64,000 nucleotides of DNA, taken from contig NC_077237.1 in assembly GCF_947179165.1 (NCBI RefSeq), positions 83,366,341 through 83,430,340 on the forward strand. Direction: 5' to 3'. The notes beneath the pieces were generated by a model that ran no database searches, was not told the origin of the DNA, and saw nothing but the letters and a program-made list of their open reading frames with translations. Positions 1-11,765 of this stretch are shown here, piece after piece. The stretch's first letter is position 1; every line of letters begins with the position of its first letter. Source of the stretch: Solanum dulcamara (taxonomy: Eukaryota; Streptophyta; Magnoliopsida; Solanales; Solanaceae). Both the position numbers and the translations under genes were made by a program.

Positions 1-3000
1 TCTTCAAATCTGAATCATCACAATCATCTCCTCCTTTATCATGAACACGCTCATTGGAAATCATCTTGAAAGACGAAGTCGCTCCTCCACATATGCCACA
101 TCTCATAAAATTTGATCCAGCATAAAGCTCCTTTTGGGTTGTTTTAAGCATCCTGAACATCTCCTCTGCATCAGTCTGTCGCCATACAACTTATGGTACA
201 TTAACCATCAAATACAAATAAAAGTGAAGGAGCAAAGGAAGAGAATCAACCAAGAAGTTAAATGTCAAAACACTAGTGTAAACAGAAGTCGAGAACAAGA
301 AGAAACCAACTGAGTACTATCTTAAGCTCATACAGATATAGTTTTTTCCTCATATCAAAATGGGCTATAATAAAACTTAAATAAGAAGAAGAGAAAGGGA
401 GGTGAGCTGCTCGAGGAATAGTGCTTTTCACTTAGGGCCATTGAAGCTGATAAAAAGGTCACGTATGTTTTGGAAACAATGTATTTGAAAGAAAAAAAAG
501 AAGATTTCCAATTTAGAGAAAAATCAAAAATGGTAACTACTTTTTTTTAATTTGCAAAAGTTTTGGAACAAACAAAACTTCAAAGCTTGAAAAAGTTGTT
601 GGCCAAAAGAAATCACCTTGTTTTCAACAGAGACAGGACCTAAAGAATCTTGCATTAATCAAAGGATCCTTGCGTTGACACAATGGTAAAGTAACATACA
701 CAGTTTTAAAAGCAAAAAGCATACAAAAGCAACAAGGTCCAGGGGGTTTGAACAGAAAAATCAAAAGTGAACGACACACTTCCTCAGAAGGAAGACAGTT
801 TGCAAAATTAAGAAGTATTAAAACATATATATATATTAGTAGTTAATAATCAATTGAAATTAACATAACTAATTTCAACATCCAATATGCAGTAATACTG
901 ATATTAATCCAACTACTCAACATTGAGATCCATAGAGAATCACGTCTAATGGGATCATTTTTGTGTGTTATTGTTTGAAGGGCACACTTCTCTGAGGTGC
1001 ATGGTTTCGATTAAGAAGAAATAACCCATTGCTTTCCATCACTTTGTCAATTTAATGACAGGCTTTTAATGATAGCGGTTACTGATAAGAACACAACGGA
1101 TGATGTGTGGGTTAGGGGTACGTTACGAGTTTGAACCTACCGCAGACAAAAGTATGGGATGTAGCTGGAGAAAGATAGAGGGTCCGACCCATTAACCACA
1201 GAGTTTCAAACAATGTGATGCTGGCCCTCATGGATTTCTCGGCTATAAAAAAGTGGATTCAGTATTTTGGGATAGCCAGAAATGACTGAGCATTTGTTCA
1301 GATAATAAATTCTTTGAAAAAAATATATACTTTCATAAATCGCATCAACGGCAGAGCAACTTCAATTTTCAAAAGCATATTTCATAATGCCATATCTCAT
1401 TATCTACAAGGTTTGATGGGCAAAGTTACCCGATATCTATGCTGGAGGTAGGAGGAAAACAGTGGAAAAGTTAAGGTGCGTGAAAGCTGACCCAAACACC
1501 ACTATTATCAAAAAGAAATGTGCAAGAAACCTAACCAAAAAACTACCGCATAAGGTAATCATTTTTATCACATGCATCACTGGTCCCACTCTAAAAGACT
1601 ATAATAATCATATATGATTGCCCCCTAGATTTTCAAACTAAAGAGATATCTCCATCTCAGATGAAATGTTCATCCTATTCCTCAGATAAGACAAAGAAAC
1701 ATGTGCTTCCCAACAGAAGCTTCTGCTACCGTTTTTACTTTTGATAAGTAAAGCATCTGCTATCTATTATGTTGTACATTGCGGTGAATATCTACCACAA
1801 ACCATACATTGATTGCACCTCATCTTACACATTGCAAAGTCATTTCCATACCTTTCTGAACGTGAAAAATGGGACAAAACTTATAGGTCCCAGTCCCCAT
1901 ATCTCCCTTCATGCGATACTTGAAAAATACACAGTTTCATCTCCAATATTAAAAATCAGTTTCTCTTGTGCTATTTTTTTGTCATCAAAAAAATAATCTA
2001 TTCAGGCACAAGAGAAACTTTGAACAACACCAAGCTCTCCAAAGCTGCAATGCAAATGCTTGCCTAGTTAGACTACAATAAAAGGTATCTTAATCTCACC
2101 AGCAGTTTCTGAACATAGCCAGAGCGATAGACAATTTGATGAGATAGATAACTTGATGCGTAGTAATTCATAAAGAATTTTTCCAGTGTATGACTGTATG
2201 ATTCTTCCTTAGACTTTGGGATGGAACGGACCAGAACTGTGAAGTAACTTGGGCGGGAAAGTAATGAACTGAAGTATGCCAGCCGCTTCTTTGAGATACT
2301 CTTGTACTCCTAAAAGAAAGCAGCAAAACTTTTAAGATAAAAAGAAACTGACACACCATAAGTACGAAGTATCTATTGTAAAACAAATACAAGATCAACA
2401 GAAAATGAAAAAAGCAGATGATTTAGAAATTAGTTGTAAATTCTTACAAAGTAAAGAAGAAGACAAGCAGAGCAGGATATGATATAAAGTGCAAGGCAGT
2501 GAACCCAGAACCTGAAAAAAAAGTAGAGGCAAATTTAAGTGTAAAGAAACTATGATAGAAAAGCAGCACAGTAAAACAAGAAATACTGTTATTAACACAT
2601 CTTTTCTGTGAAAAACGGAATTATGGTGATCTTACAAGTTGATCACTTTATCGTCCACCCCCCAACAATTTATGTGGCACTGTTTGATTTGGCACAATGT
2701 TTAAGAAAGAAACAAAGACTTTTGAAATCTGTGGTCTAAAACAAACCTTAGATATTTGTGTAGTTATAGATCATTTCATTAAGGGTAAAAGTGAAATTTT
2801 AAAGTTAGGTCATTTCTAATTATAGAAAGGTGACATTCGTTCTGGGACGGACTAAAAGGACAGTGTGATATAAATTAGGACGAAGGGATAGTTTCTCTTT
2901 ACTGGGTAACATTAACTTCAGATCCAAAATGCTGAAAGGATTAAGCTTGGCATTTGCAGATTGTTGGACACTAGGCAAAGACAAAAGCTTCCTATTTCGT

Positions 3001-4368
3001 ATGGAACAACATCACTACTTGCATTATGCATCTGTGCATGTCCATTTAGAAGGGAATAGATTAAGAGCCTGTTTGGATAGGCTTATTTTAAGTACTTTTT
3101 AAGTTAAAATAACTTTTAAATATCTTTTATGGTGTTTGGGTAAATGAAAAAAGTGTTTTTGAACACTCATTTTAAGGCAAAACAGCTTAAAAAAAAGCTG
3201 AAAGTGAAAAGCTGAAAGTGAAAAGCTGAGATTTCCAACTTAAAAAAAACAGTTTAAAAAAAGCTTATCCAAACAGGCTCTAAGGGGGTGTTTGGATTGA
3301 CCTTTTTTTAAGTAGCTTATAAGCTAAAAGCTAAAAGCCATAAGTTGGGAATACGCAACTTTTGGCTTTAGCTTATTTTTGTATTTTTCAGCCTAAAAGA
3401 AAATGCTTAAAAACACTTTTTGTCTTTCTAAAACACCTCCAAAAATTAAAAAGAGCTTAAAAATCAAAAGCTACTTTTACATGTTTCATACCATCTTGAC
3501 CCTGGCTCAACGTTCACAATGGTGAATACCTCCAATGACTCGGCTGGGATTTGCTGACGCCGTATATCTTGACCAAAATAATTAAGAGGCACCACGAGGA
3601 AAAGGCCTAGAGTAGTTGCAATGGAGAATATTCGGAAACTGTCCACAATAAGCAGCACGAAAAGATAAGTACACGTATAAGACTAATGGTACATAGACCC
3701 GACGTAGATGGAGTAAAGACAGGTGCACAGCATACTTTCAAGAACAATTTCACCATCTAACATATGCTATGCATCCTTATTGGGAAATGCATACCGCGAT
3801 AGTACAATGACATCAAACTGTCCACCATTATATTGGAAACACTCTATTTAAAATCAGGCCATGGCAACAAGCAATAAATATTTTCAGCAACAAGTAGAAA
3901 TCTTTCCACTGGAATTCCTCAGCTTGATGAAATATTCACAAACAATTACTGAACTTCAGTTGAAACGTGAACAAAGTTGAGGGAAGAATAATGTCGCTAA
4001 CTCTGAATTTCAGGCACTAAATTGACTTTTCAGCAAAAAACGATGAGGAAGTAATTACTTCTACAATGAGGAAAGTTCAGCTTTCACCTGAAAACAATCA
4101 TCCTCATCAACACGAGTGCATCCAAGCCCCCGGCAGCAACTATTTCTTCATCAGATGCTTCCCATGCCTTCAAAATCCAACTAGGAGAAGGAACAAATCG
4201 CTCAAAGTTAAGGCCACCAAGCTGTCTTGTCCGTACCTGAGCAAATCTCTGGCTGAAGTAGACATTTACAAAAGTTGGTTGTTTCCTTAGTAAGGAATAC
4301 AGAATGAACAGCACCACACAGACTGAAATATTAACTCCAGCAGAAGTCAAGAGTGCAAATAGCTTCAT
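1..4368 (-). CDS. OSCA/CSC1-like hyperosmolality-gated channel, RXW8/HYP1 type (5' part, runs off left edge)
   Basis: Five coding exons join in frame on the minus strand: 4368-4088, 3638-3492, 2511-2448, 2309-2100 and 175-1 (continues outside). All introns have GT..AG borders. The N-terminus begins MKLFALLTSAGVNISVCVV, the first membrane helix. RKQP and FERFVPSPSW motifs follow, then the second and third helices (VVPLNYFGQD; FWVHCLALYIISCSACLLLY) and the cytosolic start (FTVLVRSIP, SSYLSHQIVYRSG). The last exon carries TDAEEMFRMLKTT and a CGICGG segment. This order matches the N-terminal TM, 14-3-3-like and start of the DUF221/RSN1_7TM architecture of plant OSCA/CSC1 proteins, which form mechanically or osmotically gated cation channels. 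About 270 of the usual 700-780 residues are present. The pore domain lies outside the window. The assignment to the RXW8/HYP1 branch is from remembered family sequences. Confidence 0.9.
1095..1250 (+). repeat. tRNA-derived SINE (SolS-like) in OSCA intron 4
   Basis: A box-B-like GAGTTTGAACC sits at 1127-1137, about 25 bp after GTGTGGGTTAGGGG. It is followed by CCGCAGACAAAAGTATGG and ends with GGCCCTCATGGATTTCTCGG and a short A-run at 1247-1252. This is the layout of a Solanaceae tRNA-derived SINE. I did not find a clear target-site duplication. It lies in the 1.9-kb intron 4 of the OSCA-like gene, antisense to it. Confidence 0.6.
3065..3280. mobile_element. Tourist-like MITE (216 bp, TSD TAA) in OSCA intron 2
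   Basis: The terminal inverted repeats GAGCCTGTTTGGATA (3065-3079) and TATCCAAACAGGCTC (3266-3280) match exactly. They are flanked by TAA at 3062-3064 and 3281-3283. A 3-bp TAA duplication and a GG/GAGCCTGTTTGG end are typical of PIF/Harbinger (Tourist) MITEs. The interior is AT-rich with no coding content. Confidence 0.85.
3284..3485. mobile_element. One-ended Tourist-like MITE abutting the OSCA exon 2 splice donor
   Basis: It starts with GGGGGTGTTTGGATTGACC directly after the TAA shared with the neighbouring MITE. It keeps the internal AAGTAGCTTATAAGC pattern, but the expected reverse-complement end is missing. The MITE-like sequence stops in AAAAGCTACTTTTAC, some 5-10 bp from the exon 2 donor at 3491/3492. 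The other terminus was probably deleted or has decayed. Confidence 0.55.
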
Positions 4369-5720
4369 CCCCGTCTTCCAAATAAGCCAGCAACCTCAAT
4401 CAACAATTAAGATCGTAGGCATTCCCTAATAACTGGAAAACATCCAGTAGCCAGAAAACAATTGTGTTTGCAGTCCACAAACTGCAAAAGTAAATGTTAT
4501 AGCTCAAGTGTTTCGTTTTTCATAAATATGATAGAACTAGAGATAAACACTTCTCATAAGTTCAAGAATTAGTCATGTAACGTGCAGAAAGTGGCCCTCT
4601 TCTATCAAAGACTGTCCGGTAATGAAGAACCACAAATCATATCCTAGATTTAAAATTCATAACTCAAAAACATCCTACCTTGTCCTTGTTAAACGTACTA
4701 TACAAAAAAGTTGATCTACTCAAAGGAAAATGGCTACACTAGCATAACATATCATTTACAAGCCACAAAACTAAAAAACCAAAGGCCTCACATACAAGCC
4801 CGCATCTATCTTCTCCTTCTCTTTTTCCTTTTTTTGGTACCAATGCTTTTTACAAAGAGTAGGAAATGCCCAATTGGGCAACAGTAAAGGTAAAATTCCA
4901 CCGAACCGAAGAGTATGTCCCGTTGGTGAATGAAGTAATTTGAGAATTTCGAGATGTCAGACTCAAATAAAGGTAAAAACACTAAGGTGATTTCATCCCA
5001 CTAGCCGAGGTTCGCAGGAATCACGTAGAATTAGTCTAATGCACACAAATTGGTCCGAACACCACCCAAATTTTTTTTAAAAAAGGCCAAATGCTACTGA
5101 GATTCCAACTCTTGATTCGAATTGGTGAACTGTCCTTTGAAAACCGCCACATATATCTAGTTAGAAACAATCAATTTATGCGGGAATCAACTTCGAATTG
5201 TTAAACCCAATTTCCAGGAACACCAAAAACTTAAGCAAAACAGCAACAGAAACTCACAAAAACATTAATGGAGAAAAAGGTACACAATAACTCAATTCAA
5301 TCGAAAAAAAAAACTAACTACGATTGACTCACCGGAAAGTGAGAATTTTCTCCGATATGATGAATCCGAGCAACCAAAAAACAAAAAAAGCTAACGATTC
5401 CTCCTTTAAAGCAAACAAAAGGCCAATTGCTTTTACTTCACAGCCACTACAACGAGTATACAGAAAGGCAAACAATTTTTTTGAGACCAAAAAGCCCCTA
5501 GAAAATTTAAATTATTGCTCTTACTACTTTTAAGGAGCAGAAAATTTGAACTGCTACAAATAAAAAAAATTGAAGAAGAAGGTGTAGAATAGGGAGGCGC
5601 GTAGGCTTGTTTGTTTTTTCTACTTTCTCAAGAGGCGCGTCGGTTGAGAATGACTTATCTTTGACTATTTTGGCCTTTTCAGAGAATCCAATATTTAATT
5701 ATTTTTTATATGAATTATTA
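4369..5720 (-). promoter_or_regulatory. 5' leader and promoter of the OSCA-like gene, with a probable leader intron
   Basis: Upstream of the ATG at 4368 there is an acceptor (TTTTGCAG, exon from 4491). Far upstream is a donor (CCG|GTGAGTC, exon end 5333). Together they suggest a leader intron of about 840 bp. A TATA-like stretch (CATATAAAAAAT on the minus strand) lies near 5700-5712. No long reading frame competes. The transcription start is not directly visible, so the 5' boundary is an estimate. Confidence 0.45.
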
Positions 5721-6351
5721 TTAAGATATATTTTAATAAGTATTTAATTATAATTTAAATAAATAATTTATACATTTGATAATTTATGAAACTCAAAAAA
5801 GGAAATATTTTAAATATTTTTTGATCCTTCACTTTATTTTTTTATATTTTTTATTGTATGATTTACATGGTGAGAATGTAGATTTTGCGGGGCCGACGGA
5901 AGTGCCACGTGGAATTTATAAATTTCCAGAAGGGGTTGTATGTACCGACTTAACTGTCATTGTCGTATTTTGATTTTAATTGGTGTACGTAACTTTAAGT
6001 AAAGGAAATTGGAATTTTGTTCATATTTATTGTTCACGTGATTTGTTTTATTTATTTATTTATTTATCGTGTGATGAGGTATTCCATGTTCATTTTAGAC
6101 TTTTATATTTGCACAATTTTAAAAAAATATGCATTATTAGTCTAAAGTTTGATTCGGTGTATATTCACCTTTTTTCGAATATTTATTATTTAGAGATGAT
6201 TTTTATGGGTGCCTTTATTGTCAATAAATTTAAGAATACGGATATTTTGGTTATTGAAGTCTTTTTTTTAAAAAAAAAAACTAGGGATAGGAAATGGGAT
6301 ACAAAATGGGAATCAAAACTTTGTCTAGTTCAGGCAAGTCAACAAATTTAA

Positions 6352-6728
6352 CTAAGGTTCATTTGATATAGTGTAAAATAATAATGCTCAATAGAATGTA
6401 TTAATAATGCTTGTATTAGTTATACTCGCAAGTGATTATGAAAACATATTTCTTATTCATTGTTTGATTTGATTTGGTATATTTAAAATAGCATACATTA
6501 TATAATATTTTTTTAAATATTTATTTATAAAAATATCCTCCACAAATATTGTGGAAAAGATGAAACAAAGGTTTTTGATGGGTGATTGGGTCTTTAATCA
6601 TGTTAATGCATGCATTAAATCCCCTTGCATTACTAATACCTAAAAATTCATAGTATTAATAATACGCACCTTAATACATAATAAACTGTATAACTAATGA
6701 AAGCATGAAAAAATGTACCAAATAAGGT
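6352..6728. mobile_element. Possible degraded MITE
   Basis: The left edge AAGGTTCATTTGATATAG and right edge TGTACCAAATAAGGTAC are imperfect inverted repeats. The interior is rich in TATTAATAATG / CATTACTAATACC, a pattern frequent in Solanaceae MITEs. The inverted repeats are weak and no duplication was identified. Confidence 0.3.
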
Positions 6729-8880
6729 ACTACTAATACACTAAATTAATACATATATTATTTTTGCTAATACACCTACTACCTTTAAAGTGTTTAACTA
6801 TTATATTTAATATGCAACATTAAAGTGTCTAAAAAGTACGAGTCCTAATTTAGATCAAAATAAAAATTCATAACAAACTTTAAGAGACCGTTTATTATTT
6901 TGCCTAGATTTTATTCTCCTATTTATTGTAATGGTAACACATATATGTATGTATATAGGTTGTGGTTATATGTTAAAATAAATAAAAATGGTAGTTTCTT
7001 CACAAGTAAAATTTCACAAATTTAACCTTTTAACATGAGACCATCATGGAAAAATTGAAAGAAAAAAATAAAGATGCTACGAGAAGACGTGAATAGTTGC
7101 AAAGCTATTCCATCCTCAAATGTGAAGGTTGAAAGAATATATCCACATAGTGAAACTAATGGTGAACATTTGATGGTTCACTTTCATAGGTACGTAGTGC
7201 GTTTACAAGAGAAGCGGTTCAAATATATTAGTGATTTAAAATAAAAAATAAATTAGAGACTTTAAATTTTTGAAAGAAAAATATAATTTTTTTTATTTGA
7301 AAATTTTAAATTTTTCTATAAATAGTACTTTCTATAGTTTAATTTGTTTATCAGATTTTGACTTGACACATAATTTAATACAATAAAAAAAATTAAATCT
7401 TGTATTCTTCAACTTATGATATGTAGAATACACCAAAATATCCTTCTATCTTGTGATTTTTTAATCATATCATACTTTTTAAAATAGGCTAAAAGAAAAG
7501 TAAGACAAGTATAATTACAACCGTAGTGATTAATATTGACCTAATAGAAGTAAGTGGGTAGATCAAGTATCCAAAGTCTAAAGAAAAATCATTATAGTAC
7601 AATTTATTTATTTTAAAAAAACATATAATATCCCATTATTGCTATTTAAAAAAAATAAAAAATAAAAAACTCAAATATGTGGACCTAAGGCATGTACCTT
7701 TATTTCTAAGGCTTAGAACCGACCTGTTTTTCATATATATGGGATTGAATTTGATAATGCGGGTCATATCATTCGACGTGATTCGAGCACTATTGTTTAT
7801 TTATAAATTTGTATATTTTTTTCAAACCATTTTTACGGTGTTTAAGTTTAAAAAAAAATCAAAATTTATAATTTTAAACATGTATATCTATGTGATTATA
7901 AAATTATGTTATAAAAATAAAATAAAATATTAAAAATAAAATTATTTTTATATATAAAAATATCATTCTTTTTCAAACAAAAAAAAGGAAGCGTGGAGTA
8001 AAAAATAGAACAAAAGAGTATTAAGATTCAATATTTAAAGTAAAACAAGTAAGCATTGTTTTTAGTCTTATTTTTCATATCAAATATCAAAATTAAATTA
8101 GACTCTGTGTATGAATTATGAAATATAGGTTTAAGAAAATTTATATAATAGCTTTTGTGCAAATTTTGTATATGTATTAACATCTATTAAAATTTATAAA
8201 TATTTAATTATAAATTTAATTATTATTATATATTAATTTAAATTCATAATAAAAATTTATAAACTTTAAATTCTTAATCCACTTCAAATATCTTGATTAT
8301 TAGTCATGTGACTACGTGAGTGCATGTTTATATGTTAGATAATAATAAACAAATAATGAGAAGAAAGATCAACTTGTTAGTTCTTAATTAATTACTAGCT
8401 CATTAATATCAATAGTTTTATGTGGTGTTTATCGTGTCAACCACATGTTTAGTCCAACTTATTTAAGACTAAAAGCATAGTACGTCAATTAATTGGTTGA
8501 TTGATTGCTAGTATTAGCTAACACGCCTTTATTTGAAATACTGTTTATATCAACAAAAAAGGTCTTGACATATATTATAAAATATTTGATTTAGTTAGAT
8601 CTCAATACAAATATTGAATATTAAGTGGAAAGAAAATCATATAGATATAAATTATATAGAGATATTTGAAATTCCTTAGTTTTTAAACAAAAATTTTAAA
8701 TTCTAGTTTTTTAAATGAAAAAAATCTTACGGGAATACCTCTTCTAAAAATGGGTTTCATAATACATAAATTTAAATTTAATCAAATCCTAATATTGATA
8801 TAGATAAATTGAATAGAAAACATTTTCTGCAGCACACGAAAAAAATGTAGAATATGGAAGCAATTCAAAACGAGACTCTT

Positions 8881-9060
8881 TTTTTCATTTTTCATTCAGT
8901 GTTCGAAGTTCGTAAAATTTTAATTAAATTTGGAACGCGTAATGCAAGATCCATTCGGGGGTGGCGCTTCCAACATGATTTTTTTCATATTCATGGCTCA
9001 AATTCGAAACTTCTAGTTAAGGATGAAACAATCTCACTACTGCACCACAATCTATCTTGA
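8881..9060 (-). mobile_element. Complete tRNA-derived SINE with 16-bp target-site duplication
   Basis: The 180-bp element reads on the minus strand. Its tRNA-like head contains GTGGTGCAGTAGTGAG (box A-like) and CGAATTTGAGCC (box B-like), followed by a body and an AATGAAAAATGAAAAA end. The flanks TCAAAACGAGACTCTT at 8865-8880 and 9061-9076 are identical, which proves a target-primed insertion. The same family recurs at 11595-11765 in the opposite orientation. Confidence 0.88.
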
Positions 9061-9116
9061 TCAAAACGAGACTCTTGACTAAAGGATAAATTGACAAAAC
9101 CATTTATACCGACTTA

Positions 9117-9372
9117 GAGCCCGTTTGAATTGACTTATAAGTTACTTATAAACTGTTTTTGGCTTTTTTCCGTGTTTGACTAGCCAATTTAAAATTATTT
9201 TGTGCTTAAAATAAATCTCAATAAATAATTAGATTTGTTTGAATAGACTTATTCTAAGCAATTTATAAATTAAAAATAATTTATAAATCCCAAAAAATAA
9301 ATTAAACTGCACCTATTTTTTTAACTTATAAATAATTTTTAATTTATAAATTATTTAAAATAAATCCATCTC
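9117..9372. mobile_element. Decayed Tourist-like MITE (TSD TTA)
   Basis: The left end GAGCCCGTTTGAATTGAC is preceded by TTA (9114-9116). The right end is eroded (AAATCCATCTC) and followed by TTA (9373-9375). The TTATAAGTTA-type interior resembles the MITEs in OSCA intron 2. Confidence 0.5.
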
Positions 9373-10730
9373 TTAGTCGTGAGTTACTTTTTTCAAACTA
9401 TACCATATTAGGTAAATTATTTCAAGATACGACATTGATGAGGACCTCATAATTGAATGGCTGTCATTATCAAAGCAAATTAGAAAATAAAAAATATCCA
9501 GCAAGGATACAAAGTTGATTATCGTGGCATTTTAAATCATGACGAGGATAGAATTTCAAAGAAGCAAAAAGAAACATTTTTTGTCCACTTATACGTAAAT
9601 ACTCCAAATATACATATTTTCAAAATATTTTGTCACTTTGTCAGCCAGGAAACATAAAATTCCAATCAATAATTTAGTTTTTTTTTTTCTCTTTGTTTGA
9701 TTGAAGTAATTGAGCCTTTTTTGTTCTTATGTTGACATCATGGAGAAAGTGGCTACCACAAGATTTTGGTTTTCCAATTATGGATGTTTGGTTTTCTAAT
9801 TATGGATGTTTGAATTATTTTTTTCCTTTTCAAATACATATTTATTTTTGATTTGACAAATGGAAGTGATTGAACATCTCTATCTTCAATTGATAAATTG
9901 AAAAATTGAGCCATGTTGAAAAATAAGTGTGAACTTATTGATCCTCTTAGGATGGGTCGGATTTATTTTTTTTAATGTTTAATTTCATTTGTTGAAATAT
10001 GAACTCATCCAATCCGAAATGTTGATGAAGAAACTCAAGCATTAGTATGTGGAAATAAAGATTATGCCAAGATCTTGCAAATATATAAGTCGACTAGAAA
10101 AGTTTGAAAAGATATCAAATGCATCCAATTAATGGGGCAACCTAATAACCTGTTCTTATTGGTGTTAGCTTCACTTAAAAAATAAGAATAAAGGGATATT
10201 AGGTCGTGCAATTAGTTAGAATATGAAGTCAATTTATCCGAACAACTTCAAAGTGATTGATTTAATATCACTATAGTCTTAGGCCGAATATATCGACAAC
10301 ATCTTAAATTTATTAGTAAATTTTATCTAGACACTTAAATTATGACATGCTTTGATAAACTGAACATTTAAACACATGATAAAATGTTTTTCTTAGACAC
10401 TTTCGGCTCATATATTGGAAAAGTTTTCGCACGTATTCTCGAATGCCCATTAAATAGATAAATTAATCACATAAAATATATCTTTTCTTTTGATTATACA
10501 CATCAACATCACTTGAAACAAGCGTAAAAGTTTTACTACTTGTTGAGGCTAATATGCATAGTTGAATGAAGTGACATATTTTAAGTGGTGAATTTATCTA
10601 TATAATATATAATTGATGCTTGAGAATGTACATGCGGGAAGTTTCTCCAAAAAATTTGAATTGAAATTATCGAATAAGAGTGTTTTATCATATGCTCAAG
10701 TGTCCAATCAAAATACATTATAGTTCGAAT

Positions 10731-11349
10731 TAGGGTTGTACATGGACCGGGTTGGTTCAAATTTTTTACAAACCAAACCAAATCATTTGTGTTGGGTTAT
10801 TAAATCTATAAACCAAACCAAACCAATAAAAATCGAGTTTTTTGATATCAATTTTTCTCGGGTTTTTCGAATTTCTCGGGTTTTTCATAGTATCTAATAA
10901 AAAGAACAGAGCAGTGCTTCTTAAAAAGAGTTCTAGTACAAAATATCAACATATAAGATGGAGGCAGAACACTGTTTGAAGTTTTAACTTTATAATATAA
11001 CTTTATAAGATGAACTTTTTTGTATATTATTTAGATGAGTTTCTCAAGTCCAAATCTAAATGTAAAAAAGAAAACAAAAATTATGAAAAAAATTTTAAAA
11101 ATATTTATAAATTACATTTTAATAAATATTTTTATGTATAACATAATTTAAAAGTAGTATATCTATAATCGGGTCGGCTTGGGTTCGGTTTGACTTATTT
11201 TAGTTAAAACCAAACCAACCCTATAATGGTCAGGAGTTTTTTCCAAACACCAAATCAAGTCAAATCAAACCACTAGTGGTTTGTTTTTTTCCGATTTGAT
11301 TCGGTTTGTTGGTTTGATGCGGTTTATCGATTTGCCCTGTACAGCCCTA
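10731..11349. mobile_element. hAT-type MITE, 619 bp, 8-bp TSD
   Basis: The ends are TAGGGTTGTACATGG and, reverse-complemented from the right, TAGGGCTGTACAGGG. Both flanks carry the identical 8-bp GTTCGAAT (10723-10730 and 11350-11357), the hAT signature. The subterminal regions are rich in AAACCAAACC and GGTTTGGTTT-type motifs in inverted orientation, plausible transposase-binding repeats. There is no coding capacity. Confidence 0.88.
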
Positions 11350-11594
11350 GTTCGAATATTTCAATAAAATTTATTTGCAAGTTCAAAAGGGGTATCGATT
11401 TATTGTGCCTAAATCTTATTTTCTTGGTTGAATCCCTATAATTTGGCTTATCGCTTTGCAAGCTACCCTATGCATGTTTTTAGTGGGGGTGATTCTATTC
11501 ATAGGAAATTGTCACCATAAAAGTGTTCAAACAGAATATGTTAAAAAATTCAGAAATATTGAAGCAAAGGCAAGATTGATGCATAAGAAAGTCA

Positions 11595-11765
11595 CCAACA
11601 TGGTTCAAACTGGTTTATTCTTAATTAGAGTCGGATTCGAGCCCTGTATATGAAGAAAATCTTGTTGGGAGCGTCATCCCCAAATGGGCCCTGCAATGCG
11701 CGATTCGAATTAAGTCGGATTCCAATCAGACTCCAAATACCAAATGAAAAACGAAAAACAAAAAC
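11595..11765 (+). mobile_element. Complete tRNA-derived SINE with 15-bp target-site duplication
   Basis: Same family as 8881-9060 but on the plus strand: CGGATTCGAGCCCTG as box B-like, then GGGAGCGTCATCCCCAAATG, ending in CCAAATGAAAAACGAAAAAC. The flanks TGCATAAGAAAGTCA at 11580-11594 and 11766-11780 are identical. The head is shorter than a full tRNA head, with box A eroded. Confidence 0.85.

Noticed and set aside
4860..5090. A further SINE upstream of the OSCA gene
   Set aside because: Some SINE-like words (GAGTCTGACATCTCG on the minus strand) but no box A/B pair and no target duplication that I could support.
5776..6351. Two consecutive plus-strand open frames (65 and 123 aa)
   Set aside because: Extremely F/Y/I/K-rich, no domain, no promoter or splice logic; expected by chance in AT-rich DNA.
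10250..10730. An older inverted-repeat element around the hAT MITE (CTAGACACTTAAATTATGAC and similar words)
   Set aside because: I could not find matching ends or a duplication on both sides.
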